A stretch of 64,000 nucleotides of DNA from positions 26,381,666-26,445,665 of the forward strand of contig OX485807.1 in NCBI GenBank assembly GCA_950295325.1, written 5' to 3'. A program made the translations under genes and the position numbers. Positions within the stretch are counted from its first letter, which is position 1. Every line of letters starts with the position of its first letter. Shown in pieces: positions 1-11,295 of the stretch. A model generated the notes under the pieces. It was not told where the DNA came from. It worked only from the letters and a program-made list of their open reading frames with translations, and did not search any database. The DNA comes from Polytrichum commune (Eukaryota; Streptophyta; Polytrichopsida; Polytrichales; Polytrichaceae).

Positions 1-166
1 GAATTTAAGATGATGTCGCTTAAATTCTGAAGGAGCTTGAAGAAGAACCCGTGAACGATGAGTCGAGAGAATCTTACATTGGAGATTCTCAAGTTAGGAT
101 TCGGAAGTGAGGATAGTTACACTTATTCTAACATTCTAACTTACATTGCGATGGTGGTGGTTTCAG

Positions 167-558
167 CAAGCCAAGCTGACGCATGGAAGGCACTCTGGAC
201 GGTGTCTCTCCACAAGATCTTCGCTGCCATAGCGATGGGAATCGCACTCCTCCGCATGCTGCCCAACCGCCCTCTCCTCACGTGCTGTGTGTACGCATTC
301 GCGTTCGCAATCTCAACCCCGATCGGAGTGGCGATCGGAATCGTCATCGACGCGACCGTGGAAGGGACGACGGCCGACTGGATCTACGCGATCTCCATGG
401 GCATTGCGACGGGAGTGTTCATCTACGTCGCCATCAACCACCTCCTCGCCAAGGGTTACATTCCTCCCCGCCCGCTTGCCTTCGACCAACCCATCTACCG
501 GTGGCTCGCTGTCGTTACAGGCGCGGCTCTCATTGCCGTCGTCCTGATCTGGGGTTGA
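167..558 (+). CDS. ZIP family zinc/iron transporter, 3'-terminal exon (partial gene)
   Basis: The last about 130 residues of a ZIP (SLC39-type) divalent metal transporter, which moves Zn or Fe into the cytoplasm across a membrane. The exon shows the segment [16 protein letters not shown], matching the helix that carries the metal-binding His in the family. It is followed by [13 protein letters not shown] (the conserved S/T-P-x-G helix), [16 protein letters not shown] and a final hydrophobic helix ending in LIWG and TGA at 556-558. These fit the last four membrane helices. A branch-point-like ttctaac at 134-140 and the acceptor tttcag at 161-166 place the exon start at 167, in the middle of a codon. 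The open frame continues upstream to 58, but residues before 167 do not resemble the family and look intronic. The remaining exons lie left of the window. The exon is much more GC-rich than the DNA to its right, as expected for an expressed gene. Confidence 0.85.
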
Positions 559-830
559 GAGGGTGTAGACTACTACCGGCCACGTAAGAATACACCGGAC
601 TCGCAACCAATGTGGTAACGAAACGTGGAGAATCAGGTAGTCGATTTCAGCTAGTCACAGAGAGTTCTCATGAATTGCAGTACTTAAGAGTCAGCGACAC
701 GCCCATCAGTGCTGGTGGCTGACATAGCCACTTAGCTTCTGCGGTGGTGTTCAAGGATTGGGGCGGAAGAGGTAGACTTCTCCATAACATCACCTGAGAA
801 GTGTTGAATAAATACAGGGTTTGAGTAGGG
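559..830 (+). other. Probable 3' UTR of the ZIP gene
   Basis: Non-coding sequence after the ZIP stop codon, with a canonical AATAAA polyadenylation signal at 807-812 about 250 bases downstream. The extent of the transcript is inferred. Confidence 0.4.
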
Positions 831-2684
831 TGGATTAATTACCAAAAGTGTCGGCAACAGTTATTTAAGTTTAGAGGGAGAAGCCATTGTAGGTTAGGAT
901 ACAAAAATGTGGTCAATCACGGTTCGGCACCCCTCAGAAAAACCAAAAGTGTAGCTTGTAGGGTTTGTATCGGTTGCCAGTTTTTCTTTGACGTAGTTGT
1001 GTAGAGATCTGGAGCCATGGGGAGCTTTAGTATACATGTAGTTAAGCATTACGATAAGCCAGGACTTGAAAGAAAGAAACTACATGGGAGTTGTGGAAAT
1101 CCAGGTATATGGACATGATGATGATGATGATGACCTCATGGTACTCAACATGAGTGGAGCAGCTGATGAAACTCTCGGAGAGGCTGGTAGTGAAGAGGTT
1201 AGTGCATAGTTCAAGCCAACCTTGAGGATGAAGTTGAAAGTTAGTGGTGATGATCTGGTAGTGTGACTGATCGTTTGTTCTGGTACTTGGTGTTTACCAG
1301 AGATAATAATAACCCATACAGTGGTCTTTTGTTTCCATTGCCTTATGGCTACTACATTCACGAAATTCAGTATTGTGTCAGCATCATGATATGACTGCCT
1401 ATCTACAAATTACCTAACCTTGTGGCTTTGGAATGTCATTTCTTTAAGTTTAAGGTCGAGTTAGAATATCTCGCGAGGAAGGAATCTGTGAACTGCATCT
1501 CAAATTGCCAGTGCCCAATCTTTAATGGTGGAATGAGTGTCGTTGCATCCCCTTCAGGATTAATATCTTTACAATGCCAAATTATTTGGCGTAGAACATT
1601 GCAACCCTACATTTGATAGCATTGGTTCAATGGTGTAGTTTGATATGATTACTCAATGTGAAATCAATGTTGATATGCACATCTAGGGGTAAGTCTGTGA
1701 TGTGTGGATATGCTTATCCATGCCAATATTCGATTGGTTTGAGTTTTGTATCCTGGTACGATGTCCACAAGGCCAAAGCATGTGGCCATATAATGGGCAC
1801 TTGTAGGTTTGCTAATATCTTTGGCCATATAATTGGCACTTCTAGGTCCATGAACATCTTTGGCCATTAGATGAACTTAGAAATTGTGGATTAAAAAGTT
1901 TGTCATTTCAATTGCCAAAAGTACAATAGAGTTTAAAATTTGTAAGAGTCCAAAGTGAAGATTCTCTTACAAGTGTTTTCATTATTGAACCTAGAATAAT
2001 GTCTAGATTTGCTCACATAGTCCAATCTTATGGAATGTCTCACCCAATATAATAAGCCAATTTTTTTTTTTGTCGATGGTCTCCTGATAGTGCACGATCT
2101 TCAAGTCAATTGTCTTGATTTACAAGAAACAAGAATATTCTCTCTACTTTTGTGCCGCGCTTAATCTTTAGAGCATTAGCATCTTCACATTCCTTTGTAT
2201 GTCATTATCTGCTTTGTAGCATTAGAATATTGTGTGCTATTGTTGTCATTAATCAATCAAGGTGCAAGTTCTAACGATCTACATAACATTATTAACTAAT
2301 GTGTGCCTTGAGAATATGACCATGGGATGTCCCAACCTAGTGCAAGGAGACTCATATCAAGTCTCCCAGGGTTATATTCTCAGGGCCCACATAAACGAAC
2401 GCACATTGCTTAGTAATGTTTTGTATTTCTTAATAACTATGAGAAAAAAAAACGATCGGTCAATTTGGTTGGAGGTTAACGACTCAATGTGGTAATTTTA
2501 GCATTACTCATTATTGACACAATTGGTAAAGCAATTTTAGCATGCTCCCAAAACACACACTTTTTGTATATGTAAAGGCTCATATTTGAGGGCCCATGCT
2601 TATAAATATATTTTGGAAAGGTTAGATATTTTGTACAATCATAATAATTGTTAGAGATATGAAAGATTAATAAGTTATTGATGG
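831..2684. other. Intergenic AT-rich DNA without recognisable genes
   Basis: No coding region or RNA gene is recognised. A short (GAT)n microsatellite lies at about 1115-1133. Short open frames here have no family motif and no matching splice signals. Confidence 0.6.
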
Positions 2685-3105
2685 CCATTTCATAGCATTA
2701 TTCAACCAAGTGGGTCGGTTCCATGATCATGGAATATGCCAATTATATTTTGTGGGGCCCCCAAACAAAGTATGAATACTTGTTTACTATTCATACATTT
2801 AGGTTGACACTTGAAAATTTGGGTTGAGTTATACTCCCAACATTATTCACAAGAAACACTATTCATCTTGGTTTTTGCTCATTGAAAATACTATACACAA
2901 TAGCATTATCATTGGAAATACTAACACTATTCACACTTTTCTTACTATTTATACTTGTACTATTCATCATTCGTGTTGGCATCAATTTCTTCCTATTTTC
3001 TAAGTTTCTTCCCATGAAGGTAACATAGTGGATGCCAATATTAGATGTTGAATATGGAATGGAACAAAACCATGCAATTGAATAATGTTATGCTCTTCTA
3101 TGATA
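2685..3105. repeat. Dispersed repeat, divergent third copy of a segment at 44480-44795 and 62050-62370
   Basis: The block aligns by eye with the two copies inside the large direct duplication. Shared landmarks are a run gtcggttccatga, a block with gggcccccA, and ttcttcccatgaaggta followed by acaaaaNcatgcaa. It is clearly older than the duplication because many substitutions and indels separate it from the other two. No coding capacity was recognised. Confidence 0.6.
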
Positions 3106-3276
3106 GACAACAATTGTATACATACAATAATCAACTGCACTCACCATGGTCCTTGCAGTGAAGAAAACAAAGGCATAACATCATTGTTGACTTCTAACTC
3201 CATAAATAGATTAGCAAAACATGAACACAACCTTGCAGTCACATCATGGTTTTGGGTTATTGCAAGAGGTGAATAA

Positions 3277-3856
3277 GGGGTTGTTTACATCATGGACCAT
3301 GAAGTTGTCCCATGTTAAAGGGCATTTTTCCATTGTTACACTTCATGGTCACATTTCCATAGTTAGATTTCTACGAAAATGTAGTTTTAAAGCCTTTGGG
3401 CCCTTGACTAGGTGTAAACCCTACATGGACCAAGAGAAGTGACCGTGCACCAAAAAGGATATGTTGATCGTTTTTTCAATATATGTCCCGAAAGGAATTT
3501 TGGGGAATTTTCTTCATGTTTGACCTTCTCCCCTTCTTCCCTCATAACTATAGAAACGCTCCTCCCCATCCAAAAAAAAACATTGAAAAATATTAAAACA
3601 ACATTTTTCTACCATGGTCCCTTGACATTTGCAACGAGAGAACCTCTTTTCCCTCTCCCACTACAAAACCCATTGGACCATGACAGTGGATAATGTAGGC
3701 TTGAAAATAGGCCTTTTGAGGACCTTAAGTTCCATGGTCACTCTTACATTTATTTTGGGGATGTAAACTGAAGTGGTCTCGGGACGAGTTCAACAACCAA
3801 TTACATTTTTTAAAGGAGCAAGGGACGACTTCATGGTCCATGATGTAAACAACCCC
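3277..3856. mobile_element. Tourist/PIF-Harbinger-like MITE, 580 bp
   Basis: About 35-bp terminal inverted repeats begin GGGGTTGTTTACATCATGG at the left and read the same on the opposite strand at the right, with one mismatch. The element is flanked by the 3-bp duplication TAA (3274-3276 and 3857-3859). GGG-type ends and a TWA duplication are the hallmark of PIF/Harbinger-derived Tourist MITEs. It encodes no transposase. Confidence 0.85.
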
Positions 3857-3904
3857 TAAATATCAAAGGGTGTGGGGGTTGTCAGTAGTGCTTGAGTTTA
3901 GTTA

Positions 3905-4184
3905 GCCTTAGTAAACTAAATATGATATTTAGTGTCATATGGTATTTTATGTCACTATGGTAATTTTTTGGATGACACTTCTTATGAATAAGCGAACAAA
4001 TATTGTCATGGATGATGTATGAGTTCATTCTTTGGCCAAAACCCTACCTTGTGATGAAATGTTGTCATGAATGATTGAAATTTGGATGAAAAATCATTTG
4101 GCGAGTGACAGTAATTGCAACACCGTAAATCTATAATCCCCCAATTGTTTACAAGGAATGACAAATAATGTTGGGTTGACATTT
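3905..4184. mobile_element. MITE of the ACTAAAT-TIR family, interrupted at its right end
   Basis: The left end, ctaaatatgatatttagtgtca, is matched in inverted form by sequence just before 4184. The same termini recur around 5349, 25290, 27432, 27800 and 29185. The next MITE starts in its terminal ttag, and related ACTAAAT sequence resumes near 4780, so this one appears to have been the target. Confidence 0.5.
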
Positions 4185-4185
4185 A

Positions 4186-4735
4186 GGGCCGCTTTACACC
4201 TAGAGGCCGGGCCAATTCGTTGTGTAAGAGGCTTGAAATCCTCACTTGTAATTGGCCAAAAGGTTGAAATCGGCCCCAACCCCTTTACACCTAGAGGCTG
4301 GGCTGAGTTGTTGGTATGAAATTTTTAATCAAAAAGTACATGGTATGACACGGCCGGAGCTCATTGAATTGGGTGCACCCAAAATGGAAGGCCAATTCTT
4401 GGCCCCGGGGCTATCGTTAATTTTTTAAAATAAAAAAACACATTTTAATAAAATATGAATTTTTTAACAAACCATTTCCATTGGATTATGTGGAAATATG
4501 AACGGCTCTATGCTAGATTATGCTAGATCCATTGGATTATCCTAGATTTATTGAATCGGCCTAGCTTCTTGGCCCTAAGGCCTTTACATATGGGAAAATT
4601 GGCCCCCATTATAATCTTATTATAATGTGTAGTTGAGGCCGGCCGTGTCATACCATGTACTTGTGAAAGTAGGCGTTCACAAGTATCCATGGTATGACAC
4701 GGCCGGTTTGAATGTATATGAATACTTGTGAAAGT
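4186..4735. mobile_element. PIF/Tourist-like MITE, rearranged copy of the family at 43300 and 60718
   Basis: It begins GGGCCGCTTTACACCTAGAG after a TTA and matches the 540-bp copies at 43300-43839 and 60718-61257 over most of its length, including a second internal copy of the terminal repeat. After about 4640 the canonical right end is replaced by an inverted internal piece. The string gtgtcataccatgtact and its complement form a foldback (4645-4705). The right terminal repeat is therefore missing and the right border is approximate. Confidence 0.7.
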
Positions 4736-4835
4736 AGGCGGCGTCACTAAAATATTATAAAATATACATACTAAATCAGCACACTAAATTTAAGTGTCAT
4801 TTTAGAATGACAAAGACAATTTCAAATGGTAAGTC

Positions 4836-5348
4836 ATAAAAATTATAACCTCAATGTTAATGAGGATTTTGTAATTTTATTTGACCTCCAAGTTAATTAC
4901 GTGCTTCATTGATGGTTTCATTTCCGGAATGAAATCCCAATGAATTGCTTATTTACTAATAGGAAGTGCACATATATATTGGATTTTAGACCTTGAAGGC
5001 GAAGTGCACTCAATATGGGATTTGTAGGCAAACGGCCTTCAAAAATACAAGGGCAATATTTTTGTCGAAGTTGGGCGGGGCGGGCATCAGTTTTCGGTTG
5101 GGTTCAAAAATTTCCCTGGAGGCTGCCCCCCGCCCGGATCTGACACCCCCATAGTTCGTAGGGGCGAACTTAATGTCCGCCCTAATCCATTGGCAGTGAG
5201 GCCACCAATGCAGGGGCTCAATCCACTTACTTAAACCCAGGTGGGCCGCTACTCATTCAGGGGCCCACACACCTCGAAGCCTTAAAGCCCTTTATCCGTG
5301 TGGTGGCAGCTCGCAAACACGTGCTAACACTTAAACATGGGCTTCAAC
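4836..5348. other. Non-coding DNA, no feature recognised
   Basis: AT-rich sequence with no coding or structural motif that I can name. A GC-richer patch lies at 5070-5300 without any conserved frame. Confidence 0.5.
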
Positions 5349-5932
5349 TACACTAAATATGATATTTAACTTAGTGTCACTTATTATTTGGAGTTACACA
5401 TTCCTAACAGTTATACGCCCTAAACTTCCGTAATATCAACATCCATAAGCTCACTCACTCTCTTACACTCTCTAAACCTTAGGGAACAGATGTTCGTAGT
5501 TCAAATCTCATTCCTTATTGTCACATTTCTCTCCCTTACATCACGGATTTTGTCATTAATGCAAACCACCAAAGAAGTCAACCCACACGCTCGCATTGCA
5601 CCATGTGTCAATATGTGAAGTGTCGTCTTCTTCTTCTTCTTCTGCTTCTTCTGCCACTTGTTGAATGTTGGTGTATGCATATGCCAGATCGCACGGGAAG
5701 GCCAAGTGGAGTGGACCACGCCACACCGTTAAAACGTTGCACTTTGTGTTATCCCATGCTGTCACATGCTACATTAATTCTATAGCATCACGCATCCATG
5801 CTAACACTACAAAACTCCGTAATATCACGTGCACTTTGGTTGCCACTGGTGTGATACTACAGAGTTTAGAGTGTAGTGTTGCATAAATCCAAATAGTAAG
5901 TGACATTAAGTATCATGTTTAGTGCAACATCT
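5349..5932. mobile_element. ACTAAAT-TIR family MITE, long copy with an insertion
   Basis: The left end reads ctacactaaatatgatattt and the right end carries the complementary motif with aaatccaaatagtaagtgac, as in the compact copy at 27432-27656. The middle holds extra sequence, including a (CTT)n microsatellite at about 5623-5655. Borders are judged by alignment of the ends only, and no clear target duplication was found. Confidence 0.5.
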
Positions 5933-5970
5933 CCCATCGTACTTAATTAGGAGAGTAGGACACCCACCAC

Positions 5971-6290
5971 CAGTGTGTATTTTTGACGAAGTTTTTGCAA
6001 GTTTTTGACATTTGACACGCAAAAACTTGCACCCCAAAAAAATGCATGTCAATTGACACGCATAATTTAGAATTTGACATGTACCGTGACTTGTGAAGGA
6101 AAAAAACCACACATCAATTGACGCGTTAGAAATTGAAATGACACGTTGTACTAGGCATGTGACATTGAGGTGACATTTTAAAAGAAAATGTAGACGTTAG
6201 TTAACATTCAATTTTGTTTGTTAAAATGTCACGTGACACTTTGGATTTGAAGTTGAATGTTGAAATGGAATTTGTCAAACATACACACTG
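5971..6290. mobile_element. hAT-like MITE, 320 bp, copy 1
   Basis: Termini are CAGTGTGTATTTTTGAC and its inverted counterpart ending ACACACTG. The 8-bp flanks are CCCACCAC (5963-5970) and CCTACCAC (6291-6298), one mismatch apart. Eight-base duplications are typical of the hAT superfamily. An inverted copy of exactly the same length lies at 30516-30835. No transposase is encoded. Confidence 0.85.
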
Positions 6291-6298
6291 CCTACCAC

Positions 6299-8015
6299 GG
6301 TGCATGGGAAACTACCCGTGGGCCGTCATTGTGTGGGACCCCCGGCCTCAAGTGCCAAGCCGAACTGGTCACTAAGGTGGGGTTTTGTATCCAGAAGAAT
6401 GTGTTGGAAGGGAGACATATGACTTATGAAATAACACTATTCAACCTCCACCCGTTTCACAACTAGAATAACAGTGGACCCGAGAGCCCTTCTTATTGGT
6501 GTGTATAATTAATTGCGGTATCATACCCGTGGTATTATACCACCCTCAAATCCATCTATAATTGTATAATTGGTATATATGTAATATAGACTCTACAGTT
6601 TCTTTATCATTGTGTTTTTAGTGAGTGTTGAGGTCGCCCTGTGTGTATCGACGATGGGAAAGAACAAATGCGAATCATGGAATCACTTTGGGATCGTATT
6701 CAAGCCGAAATGCACCAAATCTTCGTATTGTAAGTGTTTGGCATGTCATGACTCTATTTGCATGCTATGTATAATACAAAATGATATTATATGGTATTAT
6801 ACAACGCACTTTTTGTCCAATGCAATTATATGGTAGAATCCAAGCACCACACCCAACAGCCAGTGTGACCTAGGAAGTGAAGAAGGTGGAAGACTAGGCC
6901 CGCAAGGTATAGTCACAATGTGAAGGTTTGCAGTTTTGGGTCATTGAATTTACAGTATGTGTCCAAGCTTCTTTTCTAAGCACTTGTGGGAAGAACTTTG
7001 TCAAGAATTTTGTCCATTGACTGAACGCCACCTGAACATGAAATCCATCATTCCACCCTGTCGAGGTGGTCAGCTTGCTTGCTCAATTACACGGTCGAAT
7101 GACATTTTAACCTCTCAATCTCGTTCAAATGTCAAATACCTTCCTGGTAGGATTTGACGAAACATTACAGTACGTTGCTTTTCAGCAAGTTTTTACAGAG
7201 AGTTGTGTGTTAAGACGTCATGATTTATTGGAGAAATTGTGCTGTGTCACCAAATCCACCATGTTGAGCTGAGCTCCTTTGCTCGATCACACATTGTTGA
7301 CTTTGTGCAACTAAGATAAAAGTGTAGCCATAGTGATTAATGAACAGAGGTCGATTGGAGCCACAGCTATATAAGTACTCGGGAGGATCCCCGGAACGCA
7401 CTGGTCAAAGGCCAGGGATCGTGTGTCCATATCTTTGGTGACATTGGGAACAACTAACCCTAAAGTTAAGAGCAACTACTTCCAACACCCCCTCTTGCTT
7501 GAACTACCAATTACATTTGAAACAAAGGATGTGAGCATGCACGTCCTGTGGAGAGTGTGGGAGATAGACAACTGTAAGAATTCTAACCCTGACCTATCAA
7601 GAAATTGAGGAGTAATTAAGGCGACATCCTCATCCAAGAAGTTGTTTGGAGTTGTTGTTGTTAATTCTACTCTTGCTCTAGCGGAGTGTAACAACACTCG
7701 TGTGTTGCGTTGGAGTTGAGCATCTTTTGCGAATTTGTTGGGTCGCATGAGGAGTCGTTGTTGAAGTCGGGTGAGTCGAGGTGTGTCCATCGGGACGAGC
7801 CTTCTTTTAATCTTGATGCCTCAAGGGAGCCAAAAATTCATTAACCATCTAAGAGTGTCGCAAGAGTTTCTAAGACATACTATGCAACATGACTCGGAAG
7901 GAAGTTTGGTGTTTAATATTTTGTTATATACGGTTCCGAAGGGAAAAAACAATGTTATAATGAAGTAGAAAGTTTAAGTGACATGTGAATCATATGACTA
8001 TAAACTTGAGATTCA
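6299..8015. other. Non-coding DNA, no gene recognised
   Basis: No frame with family motifs and no structural RNA was recognised. Part of the right end may be the decayed 3' end of the copia element to the right, because the copia reading ends at about 8020 without a visible LTR. Confidence 0.5.
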
Positions 8016-9878
8016 TAAAAAAAAAAAAGATTGCAAGAGGTCATAGTCTAATAGAAAGGGGTATATTGATAGATATAAATAGTTCAATTTGCCTACAAGT
8101 GTTAGTATTTCCATGGGTTGATGGATAGGGTCCCTATTTCTTTACCGTGTTTGAGAGTTTTAGATAAGGGAACAAAGGACGGTGTGGCATTGAGCAAATC
8201 ATACTCGGTGAGGAGTGATCACACATAGGCAGTTTGATAAGGCAACATACCTTGGGTTGTTTGTAGGAACTCAATGCCAAGGAATTTTTGCATAAGACCT
8301 ACATACCTTGTAAACTGTCCGACGCTAAGCTTTCAGGTTGTGGATGCCTTGTGTAAATGAACTTGTAATGTACATGTTGTCGATGTAAAGAATAAGAATG
8401 AGGACTTGACCTCGATGCCATTGGAAATAAATGTTGGAATTGGTAGAGGTTTTTCGAACCCCACATTGGTGGAGTCAGTGTTGATTTTCTCATACCAAGC
8501 ACGCAACCCATAAAGCAAGCACTGGAGTTTACAAACAAGATGTTCGGTGCCCAAGCGGTTGAAACATAAAAACAACTTCCCTGAGGTGGCCATTCAACGA
8601 AGTTGTAGTAACATCCATATGATGAATAATCCACCCATGGTGAGCAACAATGGCTATGATGACTACAAATAGACTACCAAAGGATACTTGGAAACAATCT
8701 CCTGAAATCCATGCCATGGACCTCATGAAAGCCTCGTGCCACAATACGTCTTTATAATGTGATGGTTCACCATTGAGACCAGGTTTGACTTTATAAGCCC
8801 ATCGTGTTTTGATGGTTTAATGCATGGGGATTGGGGTACCATGCTCCAAGTATCAGTGGCAAGAATGGTTGAATATTCAATTACCATGGCTTTGACAAAG
8901 CAAGGGTCCTTGATTGCATGTTTGTAACTAAGAGGCTTTGTGCCTTCTTCTATATATTGAGCCAATGAAAGCGTCGATGTGGATGTAGTCGTCATGGGTG
9001 CGCAATGAATGGCGAGAGCATGTGGATCCACAAGGTTCGCGGGAGGGGATCTCGGTGGGAGTAGGGACATCATGTGGTGGCATGCCATAAATTGAACCAA
9101 AGGCTAATAGGGGTGGTGGTGTTGGCAAAACAACGTGCCTTTTATATGTGAGCAATGGGAGAGGTGGGCTTGGGAATGCGGTGGCAAGTAGGGAAGGGCT
9201 TGAATTAGGAGAAACAGAAACTTGGTGGTGGGTTGGAATCGACTATTGGCGATGGAGGCGAGGATGGCAAGAGGTTTGGCTCTTCAATGGATGAGCGTAG
9301 TGGAGTACGTCTCAGTGGTGGTTGGCAACAACTAGATTGACAACAAAGTGTCTGGTGCATCTAGAGAAGATGTCGAGATGCTTGAGAGCTAGACACTAGA
9401 TGTTTGGTTTGGTGTTGAAAGTATGACAAAATGTCCACGAAGAATATTCCACAAACCATACATCTTTTGAAAGGATAGCCCAGTTAGTGATAGGGTCGAA
9501 GCACCAAAAACCCTTGGTATGAGGGTCAAGGCTCAGAGTGAGGGTACTTGCAAGAGCAAGCATTTAGTTTTCCATGGCCGGGATTGGTATTTGCAACAAA
9601 AACATGGATTCAAAAAACACAAAGTTGGGAAATATTAGGCTTGATTCCATAAAAGCATTTGTGAGCATATTTACATGGTTGGTGTTTGGTAGAATGGCAG
9701 TTGAAAATGAGGCATGCAACTCTCACAACTTCCGCCTACAACCTTCCGGGAAGATCTCGCCCAAAGTGTATTAAATGACATCCTACAACACTCAGTTGCA
9801 CCATTTGGCGACACCATTTTGGTGTGGTGTGCTTGGTTAGGCCCCCTCGCACCTAATGCATGGGAGGCGTAGTCGGTG

Positions 9879-10637
9879 GGGCCATTCACGGTTAGGGTAC
9901 TACTTTTGGCCGTCTAACGGAAAACGGACTTTTTTGGATAACTTCACATGCTTGGTATGCTTAGATTTGTATTGTGAAGCATATTTTGGATCATACCTAC
10001 ATTTCATACTCCATATCGAGTACACTGACAAAGTTAATTTAGAAGGAATAGGGTCATCTAAGATATCCTTTTGATTCCTTAAAGGACATTCAGGAGTGTT
10101 GTCTTAATTGTTCACCTTAGGATCAAGGAATGAAAATGACAACAAGAATCAATCGAAACAATCCCAAATTTTTTCCTCACACTCATCGTTCAAGTGTGTA
10201 CCAATAGAACCAAATATGTATTGAATAGCAATTGCCCAACTTTACATGTGGCACCAAACATGTCCAAATATACATATACTCACGGCCACACGTAAAAGGA
10301 ACGTCTAGTATTAGAATTGGACAAAAAAATTTATATGAATGGACACATGACACTTTTACCAAGGTACCAATATACATAACAGGAAATAATTGACCACCAA
10401 TGCACACCTAAATAGCAAAAAAATGCCACTGATGTGGCCTAGGGTTTAGGGTTTAGGGTTTAGGGTGATTATTAAATAATAATAAAAATCTTTCTTGATA
10501 AAGCTTATGAACTATCTACTTGTTTATGTAAAATTTATTGATCAAATAATAATAAATCATGATAAAAACCAAGATTAATGTGACAAAGTCCTTAAGTCCT
10601 TTGTCCTGAAAGTAGTACCCTGATCGTGAATGGCCCC
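9879..10637. mobile_element. 759-bp MITE inside the copia integrase
   Basis: The ends GGGCCATTCACGGTTAGGGT and the complementary right end form about 28-bp inverted repeats with few mismatches. The flanks are CGGTG at 9874-9878 and 10638-10642. Removing the element and one CGGTG restores the integrase reading from SDNG to TPHQNG, which confirms the insertion and its ends. A 5-bp duplication does not settle the superfamily. Confidence 0.8.
10441..10465 (+). repeat. Short interstitial telomere-type repeat (TTTAGGG)3
   Basis: AGGG followed by three exact TTTAGGG units, the plant telomere repeat. It sits inside the MITE and is far too short to mark a chromosome end. Confidence 0.9.
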
Positions 10638-11295
10638 CGGTGTTAAAAAAAATCTTTCAATATGACTTGTCTTCCGTTGTCGGATCCGAGTGTGAGGAGT
10701 TTCTACATAATGAGTTTTTTTAGCTACTTGGTGGTACGACTAGAATTTCTCAAAAGTGGCATGTTTTCCACTCAAGGAGTAATTTGCAGTGTGCCTAGAA
10801 AAGTCATCAATAAATGTGAGGAAGTAACGAGCACCACCTAATGACTTCGTGCGAAACGAACCTATAACATCACTATGAATGAGTTCAAGAACTCATGTGG
10901 TATTTCAGGTTCTAAATTTTGGGATTTTTGCTCTTCTTTGCTTGCCTTTCAAGCATGTTTCATGTAAGAGATTGCTTAAAACTAAGTTAGGGAGGCTTTT
11001 GATTTAGCTAGAGAGAAAAAGAGAGAAAAACTTCGGTCTCTGATGAGACCGACGTGAATGGAGTGTCTGTTCGATCCTCCTCCAATCCAATGCCCACATG
11101 ACAAAGGTATGGAGGTAAAGATCTACTCCTCCCTTTCGAGAGTAGACACTATAGTCACCAATCACTAGTAACAAGAACCAAAATGGTTAGTTATTAGGGG
11201 GGGGGATTGTTAGTATGATTTGGGTCGTCAGTTCTCTAGTGCATTGTTAGTGGATGGGGTGGAGTGGCTTAGTTGTTAGGGTTTTATGGCTTTAT

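Larger units (their letters stand above)
8020..11000 (-). pseudogene. Decayed Ty1/copia retrotransposon pol (integrase and reverse transcriptase)
   Basis: Read on the minus strand in several frames, the pieces follow copia order. First comes the zinc-binding end of the gag-pre-integrase region, CLKGKQ with LELIHSDVIGSF, near 10950-10850. Next is integrase GARYFLTFIDDFSRHT near 10830-10780, then SDNG near 10680 and TPHQNGVA near 9815. Reverse transcriptase follows with MVPQSP near 8840, HHMDVTT and NGHLREVVFMFQP near 8640-8560, KLQCLLYGLRAWYEK near 8500, LILYIDNMYI near 8385, FLGIEFLQTTQGM near 8270 and LVGKLNYLYLS near 8080. Stops and frameshifts are frequent, so it is inactive. No gag, protease or LTR was seen. 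A MITE splits the integrase at 9879-10637. Confidence 0.85.

Noticed and set aside
183-606. Alternative frames overlapping the ZIP exon
   Set aside because: They are shadows of the GC-rich ZIP coding sequence.
10441-10465. Chromosome end (telomere)
   Set aside because: Only three TTTAGGG units inside a MITE, with unique DNA on both sides.
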